The notes under the pieces are model-generated. The model did no database searches. It had not been told where the DNA came from and saw nothing but the letters and a program-made list of their open reading frames with translations. Shown in pieces: positions 48,001-60,781 of a stretch of 60,947 bases of DNA; position 1 is the stretch's first letter; each line of letters starts with the position of its first letter. The stretch is from assembly GCA_037447605.1 (NCBI GenBank), contig CM074811.1:12873-73819 (forward strand), in the 5' to 3' direction. The stretch is from Zygnema circumcarinatum. Lineage: Eukaryota > Streptophyta > Zygnematophyceae > Zygnematales > Zygnemataceae. A program made the translations under genes and the position numbers.

Positions 48001-48426
48001 ATGGCGGGAGGGCTGGGGCTGGGGCTGGCCCGCCGCTTCAAGGAGGTGACGAGCAAGTACGGGCGCGTGGCGGTGGGCGTGCATCTCTCTATCTCGGCGC
48101 TCTGCTTCACTGGCTGCTACGTGGCCGTGCGCAGCAGTCTCCACGTGGAGCGCGTCCTCGAGAGCCTCGGCCTGCTCAAGGAGCCCGCGCAGGGCGCCGA
48201 GCCGCTGCCAGAGGGGCCGCCGGGAGGCCCGGGACCCGGTCCGTTGGCGGAAGGGGACAGCCAAAACGCCGCGGAGTCCATGGCGAGGGGGGCGGTGGGA
48301 GCGGGGGGCGCGCTGGCTCTGGCGTTTCTGTGCAACAAGGCGCTGCTGCCCGTACGGGTGCCGCTTACCCTCGCACTCACGCCACCTGTGTGGAGGTTTC
48401 TGGCGTCCCGAGGGTTCAAAGTGTGA
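48001..48426 (+). CDS. DUF1279 / FAM210-like membrane protein
   Basis: Single exon, 141 residues. YGRVAVGVHLSISALCFTGC is the DUF1279 signature and the first membrane segment; a variable Pro/Gly linker (residues 60-85) follows. GAGGALALAFLCNKALLPVR and LTLALTPPVWRFLASRGF form the second conserved block and membrane segment. Animal FAM210A/B are mitochondrial; plant members are organellar. No clear targeting peptide precedes YGRVAV beyond about 20 basic residues, so localisation is uncertain. The start codon directly follows a GGAAGGGA repeat. Confidence 0.88.
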   Translation: MAGGLGLGLARRFKEVTSKYGRVAVGVHLSISALCFTGCYVAVRSSLHVERVLESLGLLKEPAQGAEPLPEGPPGGPGPGPLAEGDSQNAAESMARGAVGAGGALALAFLCNKALLPVRVPLTLALTPPVWRFLASRGFKV

Positions 48427-49488
48427 GCGCGCTCCAGGGCTCAGGGCTCAGCCGCTTTTTTTTCATTCTCCAGACTCAGAGCTGAGCGCCACTATCGTCT
48501 GTTAGCAGCGTGCTCGTTACTGGGTGGCACAGTGCTGCACCAGATTTTCTGTGGAAGTACGGACGGGCGCAACAGAATCGAGTGGAAGGCCAGACCGGCA
48601 GTGTACATGGCATAGGCGTAACTGCTGTGTATCGAGCTCGCAACTGACGAGGTGGAGCCGGCTGAAAATGGAGGGCTGTGCTCGTCTGTTCTGGAGCAAA
48701 GGGATGTTATCGCTGCCTGCTCTGAAAGAACGTTCTGCACTGCAGCTTGTTCTCTACGCTTCTGCGTGAGATCCTCCTCTGCTCAGATCGCATGCTTGCA
48801 GAAGCAGAAGTGGTTTCGCAATTTTATCATGTGCTTATGGAAACGCCAAAGCCGATTAAGGGAAGACTACAACATGCATTGTGGTCAGGTGCTCAGAGAC
48901 ACCGTTGAATGAAGGACAAAACTCGAAGTAAAAAGAAATAATGAATCGTGCAGCTAGGCAGGCATGTCTAGCACCTGAGTTTGTTGCAGGGTAGGCGGTA
49001 CCTAGGAGGCATTGATCAACGTTCGCCACTGGCTTCTGTCAGGATACGACGCACTGTGAATCTCTGCTTCATTCCGTTCGCGTGATCGGTTCCGTCGGCT
49101 GTCGAGTGCTGTACTTGCATTTCACTTACTGAGCAGCAAGTGGAGTTCACGCATAAAATCTGAAACGTAGGGCAATGGTTTACACGATCGTTTGTTGCGC
49201 CCTTTACTTTTTTTCTATATCTTGAATTTTAGAATGGGAGATGTTCTGCGCGAATTCACGACGAGAGCGTTATCAGATATCCTGTCTACGAGTGTAGTCA
49301 GGGCTTCCAACACGAAACAATGTTGAAGCAGTTCAGTCCTGTTAAAGAGGAAGTGACATGCAAGCAGCATGTTTAAGCAGCCTTGACACAAAAGGTTGTG
49401 CTGCAACTGAAAGATGACATTTCTTCTTTTCCTTTTATATTGTAAAAAGGAGGAACTACAATTTTGCTGCCTGGACTGTAAGTGCAAC
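48427..49488. other. Convergent intergenic region, no gene seen
   Basis: It lies between the stops of the DUF1279 gene (+) and the STICHEL-like gene (-). Only short frames without recognisable motifs occur; no notable repeat. Confidence 0.6.
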
Positions 49489-52400
49489 TTACTGTCGCAC
49501 AAATCCGTCAAAAGTGAGAGCCATCTTTTGGGCCACAGCTCGCAGCATTGTTTTGGAATAGACCCTCTTCTCCACCTTCTGCTTGCTGTGCAACCTCCTC
49601 CCGTCCTTCTTGCGCCGGCTGTCAGAATCAAATGGAATCATAAGGTCGCCGTCATCAGTTGGTTGCGACTCGTCCATCCGATTGGTCGCCTTAGCCTTCA
49701 AGTCTTCGGTGAACTGTACGGACTGAGCAGCGCCATTCACTGCGCCCTTTGCTCCTTTGGTGGAGCGTTGGATCTCATGCCGCCACGTAGCCTCTGGCAC
49801 GTCACTGTCAGAACGAGCCTCTTCCATCCCACTTTCCTTCGTCGCAGCCAACTCGGACGAAGTTCCTTCGTCTTGAAATCCTCTCAACTCGGCTCCAAGT
49901 TTGGTCTGGCTGTCGTCCTCATTCGCGTCGGCCTCCCTCCACCGCTTATTTTGAACTTCCGGGACTGACTCTTCCCAAACTTGCCTTGCCAAGTGGTCCG
50001 GAAGCTTTTCATGAAACTGATCTGCCTCTGCTTTCCTGGACTTTTTGGGCATTTCTTCAACAGAACCTTCGATGTTGAGCCGTTCCACATGACTATCTGA
50101 AGACTTCTTGTTTGCCTCCTCCTTGCCTGTATCCGTTGCTTCAGCTGCTTCCAAGTCCCTCTTCTGGTCTTCATCTCGAGCCTTCAACCGGCGGGAAGGC
50201 ACACGCTTTGGCCCTTTTGAAGCAACTGTTCGCTTGCTGCCATCAGCGTCTGCTGCCGCCGCATAAACGATTGAGATCTCCCTGCCGAGCACTTCACTGA
50301 AGGCTCGCCTGAAACTCTTTTCCGTTTGGGGTTTCTGGGCTCCGGCCAAACAGCCAGATGGGAACTCCAAAGTCACTGCAGAAACCAGTTCCCCGGGCGG
50401 AAGGCACACAAATTAACCCTCTGACTTGCTTTGACTCGACTGACGCCAACAATGCCAACTATCATTCTATGAAAGACGTCTCGCTTCCTCGAACTCGGCC
50501 AAGAGCTCCAGGACAAAACCAAAAGCAACAATCACGAACAACTGGATAGAAGCTGGACGATTCCATTTGCAAGAAATTAAGCTATAACATAACGGAACTA
50601 TAAATTACACACTGTGCCCAAGTCAATGATACAAAAGTATAAAAATGTCCGATAGAAGATTCCAGAGTTGCAGCATGATCGAAAACAACTCTCAAATAGG
50701 ATGAGGGAAGTTCAAAACCTTCTGTTTCAGATATCGAAATCAGATGACCTTTTCCGTTGAGCAGCGACTTGTGACTCTTTGTCTGAATATGCTCTTCTGC
50801 TCGAGCCTTCACTTCCCGCAAACTTACTGGCCCTTCCGCCCCCTCCACGCCATCGGCCTCATCCTCGTCTTCAATGCCCTCATCTGCAACACCCGCTTTG
50901 CCACCAGTGTGCAGAACAACAGGTCGGTCACCAACCTCCCGAGCCTCAGCAACATCACCATGTCTTTCGTCCATCTGCTGTTTTGAGGATCGAGATTCGT
51001 CCACATGAGTGGGGTCACCTGTGGGGGATCCCTCAACCCCTTCGCCTAATTCGGCCAGTTCAGCGACTACATTGCCTGCAGCCACCACCTCCACTGACAC
51101 GCCTAATTCATCGTCCTTGACATCCTCTTCGTTCGCCCTGCTCTCCACTGTCTTCCCTCCCGTAACTTGTTCACCCACTGTTCCAGAAGAAGTTGAAATA
51201 TCCAGCATCTCGCGCTGTGTTTCTTCAATAGACAAATTGCCCGCCTCCATTTCTGCTCGGGCTGATTCGAACTCAGAGGCAAATGCCGGTTGATCGGACA
51301 CATCTTGTTCTGGCACATCTGCTAAACGCTTGTGAGGCTGCAAGCCATCTGCTAGTAGAGTCCCGGTCGCAGTAGCTGACAACGATTGAAATGGAGAATG
51401 CATTTGTAGCACAGGCTGAACGGGAACAAAATGGATAGGGAATTGCAGCAGAGTACATTTGAGCCACAAATGAGCATATGGGGCTTGTCGCATCTGCAAC
51501 TCGGCAGTCTGCAGAGAGCACAGCACCCGCGCCAGGTATGCTCTGCCGTTTAGAGTGCCTGTTGACAATTCAGGGCCAGGCAAAAGCACAGCTAAGGCAA
51601 AAGCTTAGCCTTCGGTTTCAGATTAGTTCTGAGAGCCGCTCGCAAGTGATGAGTAAATTTCGAGACTAATGAAGCACGCTATGATATTCGAGAAGCTCAT
51701 ACTTTCGGTACAGCAAATCCAACTGAGCTGGCCTGCTTTTTGTGCTAAAGACGCCCTCCCCAAAGCAAACAGCTGACTGGTAAGTTTTTATTTGTTTAGC
51801 AGAGAAATAGCCTGCCTCACACGCCCGAACGAATTACCAGAGGATAAGAACAATTTCTCACCTGCCAGGCTATATAGTTCGTTGAGGGCCTCCTCATCAG
51901 TGGACCGCCGCATGCGATGCTGCGGACGAGGGTCTCCGCACATAATCTCTGTGATGAGCTGCACGAGGCTCACTAGGACTTGCCAAGGCTCTGAGCGCAG
52001 GAGCACAGTGTGCAGGTGCCGGCTCATTTGTTCTTGTTCCCCAATTTGCAATGCACTCAGAAGGAGGGACACTATTTGCCCCACAGGCGCGCCATCGAAC
52101 TGCAGGACTGATAGACTTTGTCAGCAGAAAGACATGAGATTTGCCGGGCAGATGAAACTAGCAGCAGTTGGGCGTGTCAACCTTTGCCATTGCGTTCTGG
52201 GGTTTATTTCGAAAACAGTTTCGCGCTTACTGCTTGTATCGCAGGAATGCATGTACTGTTTTTGAAATCTACTTGTTTGAAAATCGCAAAGGTTGACATG
52301 TCCTACTAACTGCAATGTGAAATTGCTCCGTTTGCATACTATTTACGTCAATCTTAGAACAGCCTAGCATAAATTTCATCAACAGGGAACCTTAACTAGC

Positions 52401-53707
52401 CAGCGTGCTATTACAGTGCGTCTATAAAACACGAACAGCTGCCAGATTTGCCCAATGGCGGTGTGATTACGCATGCACTCGAGACCAGCTTCATCAAAAT
52501 ATCTGAGAGTTTGGCAGATAAAGAAGCTACTCTCACATCCAGGCGGCACGAACAACGCACTCACCCGATCCTCCACCATCTTCACTGTCACCTTTTCACC
52601 CAGAGAAGCCATACTCCCCAGCATGACCAGTGCATCCCGTAATGAACCTTGGGACAACTCCGCTAGGAGTTGCACCGCTGCTTCGTCCACCACAATCTTC
52701 TCCTTTTCTGCTATTTTCGCGATCGCCGACTGAATCTCCTTCTCAGATATTTTCCCAAACTTGTGATGATCACAACGAGACACTACAGCATCTAACAATT
52801 TATGTGGGTCGGTGGTGACGAGAATGAAGACCACATTGGACGGAGGCTCCTCCAACGTCTTTAAGAGAGCACTGCCTGCCTCTTTACTCAGCATGTGACA
52901 TTCGTCAATAATGTAGACCTTGTAGCGCGAACTTTGAGGGGCATAACGCACACCCTCCAATAAGGCCCGAATGCTCTCCACCCCGCTATTGCTGGCAGCG
53001 TCAATCTCCCTGACATCGGTATTGCTTCCTCTCCCAGTGCTTCTACAGCTGCGACAGACTCCGCAGGGATTACCATTTCGCAGCTTCTCACAATTCACCG
53101 CTGCAGCAAAAACACGTGCTGCAGACGTTTTCCCGGCACCCCTTGAGCCAGAAAACAGATAAGCAGGCAGTATGGACCCTTTCTTGGCATGGGACTTCAA
53201 GAATTTTGCGGGACTGCGTTGCCCGATCAATTCATCAAAATTTTTAGGGCGATATGTTTGCTCCAGATTTCTCTCACTTAGAGAACTCTCATAAGTGCCG
53301 TCTGCAAGCCCGATACTAGCGTACGCTTGAAAGGAGTCTGATGCTTTTGGATGTTGTACATCAAGACATCTGATTGTAGCTGCAGAAAAATTTCTACTGC
53401 TATTTTCGTAACCGTTGTCCCTGTAACCTTCAGATGTGCAGCGAAGCAGCTCTGACGGAACTTGGAGTCCACGACCATACAACGAGGTCCTAAACCATCT
53501 CCCAGAAGCATGCAGTCGTAAAGCAGCAGATATATTTCTCAAATGACATACGCAATTTCCCTCTGTAGATAGCCTTAGCTCGCCTTCCAATTGTCGCCCA
53601 AGGTGGCCAGCGGTCCTTTGCTGAACCAAGCGAGTCTCTGAAGTTGAACGCCTTCGCTCAGAAAGCGCAAACTTCAATACATCCGCAGCTGTGGCGACTA
53701 AAGCCAT
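49489..53707 (-). CDS. STICHEL / DnaX-like clamp-loader protein
   Basis: Four exons in phase: 52565-53707, 51862-52099, 50719-51558 and 49489-50375; 1,035 residues. Exon 1 carries a DNA polymerase III gamma/tau ATPase: TYRPKNFDELIGQ (151-163), Walker A GSRGAGKTS (187-195), zinc cysteines 206, 215, 218 and 221, Walker B VYIIDECHML (264-273) and the sensor SRC (310-312). Exon 2 is the oligomerisation domain III. Exon 3 has LQTAELQMRQAPYAHLWLKC and HLISISETE, and exon 4 continues VTLEFPSGCLAGAQK; these fit the plant STICHEL C-terminal half. Arabidopsis STICHEL controls trichome branching; an alga has none, so an ancestral role is likely, perhaps organellar DNA replication. The middle and the end are acidic or charged and disordered. 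The first 140 residues may include a targeting peptide. Confidence 0.92.
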
Positions 53708-54761
53708 TTCTCCTTTAGAAACACGGTTCAGACAAAAGCCACCTTGCCGGTCAAGAAACTTGTAGCTGCTTTAAACAGGTTCCGGGTTGGTCGCAAAGAG
53801 GATAACAAAAACCATCGCAACGGGAATTGACAAGGCTACTGTCTCAGAAGAGCGTATCACTGGTAATTCTTTGTCTCTCTCTATGACTGATCGCCTGAGC
53901 TCAAACCGCCATAGCCGCGACAGCGCCCCCTTCCCTCCGTGCGCAGCGGGTCGGACGATGGGACGCCTTGTAGCCCTAAATCCGAACCCATACCGAATGA
54001 GTGTATCGATACGATATACCGCAGCATGCCGATACGGTGTTGCGGCGGCGGGGACGGAGGGGAGAGCGGCTGGCCTGCGGTGGCCAACGGTTTGCACCCA
54101 CTGGAACGGCTTGCAACCGTTGGGAGCCAATGGCTGCAACCGTTGGCTGTGGTTGGCCAGTCTGGCAAGAAATGAGTGCAGCCAGTGCGCTGCGCCTCCT
54201 CGCGAGTGCGACCGCTATTGGTCGCGGGGCTCAGAGCGAGTTCGAACTTGCAGACCCGCATCGGAACAGAGACAGCCCACACAGGACTCAAGACAACATA
54301 GAACAGCTCGGGATTTTTTTTCCTCGGCGATCTTGCCGAGCCTGGGCGATTTTACGCTTGTTAAAAAGAATATCGAAAACGTAGAAATGAATGGCCGCCC
54401 GCAGGTCTTGTAGACAACACTAAATTACAGCTATCCTAGACAAGATTAAAATTTGGTACTGGTACTTGTACAAAAAGACTGCCTGCCCTTCTGAGGACCC
54501 TGACACGAGCGCATCCAACTCAGTGGCCTCCATGCGCCGAATTTGAGTCTTGTTGCGCCTCCTCTTTGGCTCTCGGTACTAACGAAAACATGCGTCTGGT
54601 CAGCTCCGCCCTGCACACACCACCCCCCCTCCCGGCTCCAAAGTAAGCGGGTATGCAGCCAGCCAAGACCATCATCACTAGGTACTGAAAGTTGACCCCA
54701 GCACGCATCACCTCACCAATTCGCCTCCTCTCCCTTTTGGCTGAATGCCTTCTCCTTACCA
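53708..54761. promoter_or_regulatory. STICHEL-like gene upstream region with AACGG cluster
   Basis: 54085-54165 holds several copies of (C/G)AACGG or its complement CCGTTG, the core of Myb/MSA-type elements, about 400 bp before the start codon at 53707. ATCGATACGATATACCG (54007-54025) is a weaker TACG island. The remainder is probably the CLC-f-like 3' flank. No gene recognised. Confidence 0.4.
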
Positions 54762-57700
54762 TCAGCATTGCCTGCCACTAGTCACAAAATGTGAACATGC
54801 ACATGCAATTGCAGACCCGATTGGCTGAGGAGCGGATGAGTGAAACAAAACAAGGAAGTTTAGGGGGGGGGGGGCGCACTGGCAGGCGAGGCGGACGGCC
54901 TCGCGGTCGAGGAGGCCGAGCAGCTTGCGGCCGCGGTCCTGCCAGCGCGCGCCGCCCCGCGCGACCACGGGGAGCTGCTCGAGCGCGCGGGGGGCCATGA
55001 CGCGGCACGCCGCCTTCAGGGTCATGTCCGGGTAGCACACCGCCAGGGCCGCCCCCCCCTCCCCGCCCTCCGCCCCTCCTGCACACACCGAAGCAACCAG
55101 CATCTCCTGCACCTGCAGGGAGACGCTGAGATTCAGACATACACCAGGCCTGCTTCTCTGTGCCAGTTTACGGGTACCCATTCCGAATTGCAAACACGGG
55201 CAGAGTCAGACAGACAAGCAACAGAGGCAAAAATTACATATGTCCCAGAAGTTGGGAGTCACAGGATAGTTGCGACAACAAGGATTTACGAACAAGCATA
55301 GTTTCCATGCAACGTCCATCATTGGCGGGAAGTAAACAAAGTGCAATCACCTCTAAACTCGTTTCTCCAGACTGGGAAACAGCCATGGCGGCCCTCACTG
55401 CTTCCCGCTGCAGGTCTGTCAGCGTCATTACGCCCTCCAGAAGATCATTCTCATCCACAATCAACGCACACGACTGACGCCCTTCCAGCATGGCTGCCAC
55501 TGCCTCCTTCACAGTGGCGGTAGGCCGCACTGTGACAAAGTTGCTGGCCATGGCTTTTGACACCTGCAACCAAACAACAAGATCGGATTAGATCTTCCGA
55601 CACCTCCCCTTCCTTCAACTCTCTCCAGCTCCAGAAGTGCCATTTCAGCATGTGAAACGGGTCTCTGCCAGCCGCTGTACCTTGATGCTGTCCAGCAGCT
55701 GCTCATCCGACAGATTGTCGGGTCCGAGCAGGTCGCTCATGACCGCGAGCTCGATGTCGCTGCCCACCGCGTCGTGCCATGAGGCCCGCCCAGGGGCGGC
55801 CTGGCCCTGGCTCAGACTCAGGCCCAGACTGCTGCCCGGCAGGCTCGGAAAGTGGCCGGGCAGCTTCGGGAGGGAGGACAGGCGCGGCACGGGGGGCTTT
55901 GACTTCCGATTCGCCACTGATGAGACCCAATAGGCGAGCCCTACGGCCCCCTGCACAGCCACAACTTCTAATGAGACAAGCCTCCATGACCAGGGAGGCA
56001 TTTCCCCCAATAGGGGCTACCATATGACCTCTGACTAAACTTAGCATAAGGGCTGGGAGGCAAAAGAAAACGGCCTTAAAAAAGAGCTTCCTTTCATGGT
56101 GGTGCTGCCTGCAAAGCATGACGGCACAATAGAACTTCCTATAACTCTCGTGCGCTGCCATCCGGCCTCTGCAAGAATCGCACCATTCTATTGAATGATA
56201 GACTTGGTCGCTATTCTGCCAGAAGGAGAGGGAATCGTCGTCCTACCATGAGCGGCAACAAAATATGATAATCCTTGGTCAGCTCAAAAATGAGCATCAC
56301 GGAGGTAAGCGGAACAGAACAAACAGATGCCAGCATGGCTGCCATGCCAACCTGTACAACCAAAAGTATGCGGGGTAAGCTTTGTATAATCCCTTGCGCA
56401 CTGGTATAAGAACAGATTTGCACTTGCAGGACCCACAATAGTGGAGAACAGAAGTCCAAGCTCATGCACGCCGCCATGACAGGGTGCCTCCGTGCAGCCA
56501 CTGACCAGAGCGTAGGCCTGCGGCGCCGCGACCTCGGCCTTCCCGGGAATGGCGGCGTTGATGGCTGCGCCCGCCAGGGAGCCGTACACGGAGCCGACCG
56601 CCGAGCCAATGAAGAGCGAGGGCGCGTAGATGCCGCCCACAAGGCCGGAGCCGCGGCACAGCGCTGTGGCCACAATCTTGGCGGCGATGAGCTGTGTCAT
56701 GAGCTTGGGCCCGGGGGCGGAGGCGCTCTCCCGCGAGTGCAGGATCTCGTTGACGTTGCTGAACCCCCAGTAGAGCACGCCCGGGTACTGCAGCGCGATG
56801 AACCCCACGCAGAGGCCGCCCAGCGCAGGGGTGACAGCGGGAGGAATCCCCATGCGATCCCGCAGGAAGTCAAAGAGCGCGGTTGACCACTTGATGAGAC
56901 GCGTGAGGATGACAGAAATGACGCCGCACACCATCCCGAGAAGTAGGTACAGTGGCAGCTCTGCCACGGCAGCAGAAGCAGAAGCAGCCCCACACAGCAG
57001 GACCCATGAGCACTCTTCATCGCCCGGCAGCCGGGATGTGAAGAGCCGTGGCTGCCATCTCGGCATCACCGGCCCCCAACATCACTGCACACATTGCCAC
57101 TCGCACGCACCCAACGCGCTGTTTGTTCAAGCGCTCCCACGTCAAGCAGGCCGTTACACCAGAAATGCATTTGACTTCGGACCATTCGCAGAAAAGAAAC
57201 AGGTCAACACCTAGATCACACAACAGAAACAGAGTTCCAGTAAGCCAAACAGCAAAACCCAAAGCGCATTTGAGTGAAAGCAAAGTCTACCTGCGGCAGA
57301 TTTGAGCTCATACTCTGGTACGGTAAACGCTGGTTCCTCTCCCAACACCACATTTGACACAGTTGAAGACAGCACAGAAGCCAGAATGATCATTGCTGTC
57401 GTCAACGGAGGAGCGTTTTCTGAAGATACTGCTTGAAGAACTGTCTCAATTGCAAAGAAGCAGCCAGCGACAGCAGCGTTGAAACCTGGATCAAACGCAG
57501 CAAAGGGTCACTCAGCAAGGGCTCCAAAAGAATCGAGTTTCAGACGGCTGCAGATGCTCAAACGAAGACGCCATATGTAGATGTTCCAAAGGTACATGGT
57601 CATGGTTACATCTCTAGGTATGTGCCACTACTAAACCATTTGCAGTTTCCACTCGAATGCACGAAATTAGGAAAACAGCATGTGAGGCATCAATGCTGCA

Positions 57701-59426
57701 ACTGATACGAGAATGCAATTGACAATGATGCTCCACATCCACGGTAACAGGCTGGCATGGTAACAGGCTTGGTGGACTGACCAAGCAGGAAGCAGCCAGA
57801 GTAGGGAATGTTGCATGGAAAGCGGGGACTTTGCAATGTATGTATACCCAAAAACCCTGGCACATAGTACCTTACTAGTGTAGGAGAGTTCAAAAACCTA
57901 AATAAGACTCTACATGACCCGAGCCAGCTAAACGATTTATTGAGTTATCGGATAGAAATGCCAGCTGTGCCTCGCTTTACAAACCAGCATGAAAGCGGAC
58001 AGCAAGGGAAATCATTCGAAGTGCTTCCATAAACGTCTCGTTGCCCCTAGAATGGTATCAGGGTGTTTTACCCTGACGGAAGTTGCCAGTTCTAGTGACG
58101 TTTTTTACCACATTTCGTACTTTCCGTTGAGCATACATGACAGCATGTTCTCTACAGCTGCAGTGTGAGCTCAAAACTTATGAAACACTGGATAACCTCG
58201 CCGACACATGATCTAACAGTGCAGATGGGACACTTACATTGACACTTCAGCTTGCCAATTCAACTTGTACTTTACTGTACTTATCACTAGCCCTCCTTGT
58301 TAATCGCACCTTGCTATTCCACTTCCCACCTTGAGCGACTGCAACCAAGATTAAAGAACAAGCAGTACTATAATCTGTTGTGCCAAGTAGTATCGGAACA
58401 CACCTGATGCTATGCCGGCAGCCGCTCCAGCCGCAACAAGGGCAGTCTTGCGCTCCTTGGTGTTTTTCAAAATCTCTGCCATGCCATCTGCCCAGCCTTT
58501 CCCAATGTCCACACTCGGCCCCTCTGGGCCCAGCGATGATCCTGTCCCAAGTGTGACTGCCGCCTGCACTGCCTTGATGACTGGTCTTGAAGCTGCCGCC
58601 CAATCTATGCGGTTACGAAACTGGCTTGGAGTGGCAACAGTTTGACTCTGCTCTATTATTCCTGACAGTGCGTGCAACATGCCGACGACCACTCCTCCCA
58701 GCACCGGGATGAGCATAATTCGATGCCATGTAGTAGCTAGGGGTTGAACTCTGAGCCATGCAGCACCTTCTGCAGGTGTGCCTGCCCAGGCCAAGTTATG
58801 TATGCCATGGACCTGAGGAATAGAAAGGTCAAGGGAATTTGGGATCAGGAAGTCTTCGCTCTTTCACTGACCTCCGTTTAATCAAAACAGCTCCATCCCG
58901 CTCCCGATCGTTCTTTTGGTCTAGATGCGCTAAAAAGCAAGAAAGGCACAAGCATCGACAAGAAAATGAAGGGGAGAATGGTAGCAACTGATTTAATGAA
59001 GAATGTGCTATATCGTCTATCACGGACTAAACGTTGCTCCTGAGATCCTTAATTTACTCTCCTGGAAGGTGAGAAAATGCCCTCTAAAACTAATGATAGA
59101 AAATAACCCATCTGAGATGCAACATTCAATGTATGCGACAATATCGAACAGCATGAGAACGCCCCTTTTCAGCGAAGGGGATGCCTCCGTACCGTTAAGT
59201 TGAAGAGCACCACACTGGCGCCAGTAGCGAGTCCCAAGGCGCAGCCAAGGAGCAGAACTGCCCATTCCGGCGGCATGCGCTCAGAGAGGGAGATGGTTTT
59301 GGGCACGGCGGCTCCGAGGGCTGGATTGGAGGGCTCCCGCTTCTCCTCCGGCGCCTCCACATCCGACAACTCGCCGTCGGAGCCGGCTCCATTGCGGAGC
59401 AGAGGGCGGTAATCACTGGAGGCCAT
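54762..59426 (-). CDS. CLC-type chloride channel/transporter, plant CLC-f-like
   Basis: Eight exons in phase: 59193-59426, 58404-58812, 57291-57485, 56506-56960, 56247-56351, 55681-55950, 55351-55563 and 54762-55112; about 743 residues. Family motifs are GTGSSLGPEGPSVDIGKG (exon 2), GIASGFNAAVAGCFFAIE across the exon 2/3 junction, FTVPEYELKSAAELPLYLLL, GSGLVGGIYAPSLFIGSAVG (exon 4) and VCSVPLTSVMLIFELTKDY (exon 5). Two cytosolic CBS regions follow: VSKAMASNFVTVRPTATV to GVMTLTDLQ, and VQEMLVAS to LLGLLDRE. Order and detail match Arabidopsis CLC-f, the cyanobacterial-like branch placed in Golgi or plastid. The plain GPEGP replaces the GKxGP of other plant CLCs. The exact C-terminus is uncertain after LLDREAVRLACQ, where a further splice is possible. 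Confidence 0.93.
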
Positions 59427-60198
59427 CCTACTCTCGCCGCTGCCCGGGGGGCCTGCGATCCGCGGGGAGCCCAGCCCCCGGGATCTCCCGAGCAGCCCCA
59501 GCCCCAGCCTCAGGGAGCTGAAGGAGGGTACCTAGCGCCCGGCCTCTCTCCAGGCAGGCAGATAGGCAGGTAGGCAGGCAGGCAGACAGGGAGGCCTCCG
59601 TCCAGAAGCGGGCGGAGCGAGCGGCGAAGAACGACCGCTTCGGGCGCGGCGACGAGCGGGGCGGAGGCGTGGCAGCAGCGGCAGTAGGAGCAGGTCCGCA
59701 GGAGCAGAAGGAGGGCTCCGCGGCCGCGTCCGCCGGCGAGGCGAGGCGAGGCGGGCCCGCTAGGGCCGCTACGGACCGGGACTCACGGGGGCCGTACGGT
59801 GCGCCGCCGGCCAGCTCAGCTCGCCGGAGGGAGGGAGGGAGGGGGCGAGGTGGCGCAGGTCGGGCCATCGGCTGGATCAGCCATTGGCGTGGCAAAGTGG
59901 CTGCCAGGGATGCTGCTTCCAAACATTACTTGTCGACACTCGTGGCCAGCCTTTGCCAATGAGCTAAACCACTGACTACCTGTTAGGGATGGCCCGCGTT
60001 ATAAAGTCCGATTACATTATATACTTTACAACGGGTTTAAAAGGGATAAAACTTTCATTGAACTCGCGATGGCGAGGCCATCAAATGTACATGGACAAAG
60101 GCAAAATGTGGAACCACGAAGGACTGGTCACAAAGGACCGAAACACAATAAAACGAAGCTAGGAGCGGAAAACTACGCCTAGGCACAACAACGCAGCC
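59427..60198. promoter_or_regulatory. CLC-f-like gene upstream region
   Basis: GC-rich sequence with GGCAGGCAGGCAG (59555-59590) and GGGAGGGAGGG runs (59826-59842), and GGCCGTACGGTGCG at 59790. Frames here are low-complexity. From 60000 the sequence becomes AT-richer. Confidence 0.4.
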
Positions 60199-60503
60199 CT
60201 AGAAGCAGCCGCGAAGGTCACCGATGTGAGGCACGTCGCGAGGAGGGAGCGGCGGAAGTCCACCGACACGATCACCAACAATCGCAGCACGCCGAAGAAG
60301 CGTAGAAGCGAGGCAACGCTGAAGGGCGACGGAAATACGCTGTCGATAAAAGGTAGCCAAGATCGCCGGAGGAGGGCTTCCGGGGCCGTGCATCTCGAAG
60401 GAACGATGGGCGCACTGGCGAAGGAAGGTATCCAAACGGGTGTCGAGGCAGCCAAAAATCTCAATAGCCATAGGAACAAACTCGTCGGCTGCATCCCGGT
60501 GAG
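60199..60503 (-). mobile_element. Possible retroelement (LINE-type) 3' remnant
   Basis: One frame reads ADEFVPMAIEIFGCLD, FLRQCAHRSFEMHG and ILATFYRQRISVALQRC. This resembles the conserved block downstream of reverse transcriptase in plant and algal LINE-type elements, where short runs such as VPxAIExFGCL and FYRQRxSVALQR recur. It is short, opens after a stop codon and has no visible reverse transcriptase domain. Recognition is from memory of such repeats, so the call is tentative. Confidence 0.35.
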
Positions 60504-60577
60504 TTTAAAAGTAGTAATATAGTACAAAGTAAAACACTTTATTACATATATTATACCCACTCGTTTTGAACAATTAA

Positions 60578-60781
60578 CGACCGTACGACCGTACGAGTAC
60601 GGTCGTACCATACCAAAATTAGGTCGTTTTGGCGTTGGCGTTGCGAAATGCGTAGTCGTAATTAGGGATGGCTTAATTACGACTATATAATCTATATTAT
60701 ATTATATAACTGTGACGACTAAATAACGGCTGTTATATAATATTTTACAACGCCTTTACAACATGTACGGTCGTACGGTCG
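60578..60781. repeat. 17-bp inverted repeat around an AT-rich core
   Basis: CGACCGTACGACCGTAC (60578-60594) is mirrored exactly by GTACGGTCGTACGGTCG (60765-60781). The 170-bp core holds nested AT palindromes such as ATATAATCTATATTATATTATAT. It could be a small MITE or a cruciform-forming element. Confidence 0.6.

Noticed and set aside
47164-48264. Long minus-strand open frame (366 codons) opposite the DUF1279 gene
   Set aside because: Low-complexity Pro/Arg/Ser translation caused by GC-rich DNA; the plus strand holds a clear DUF1279 protein.
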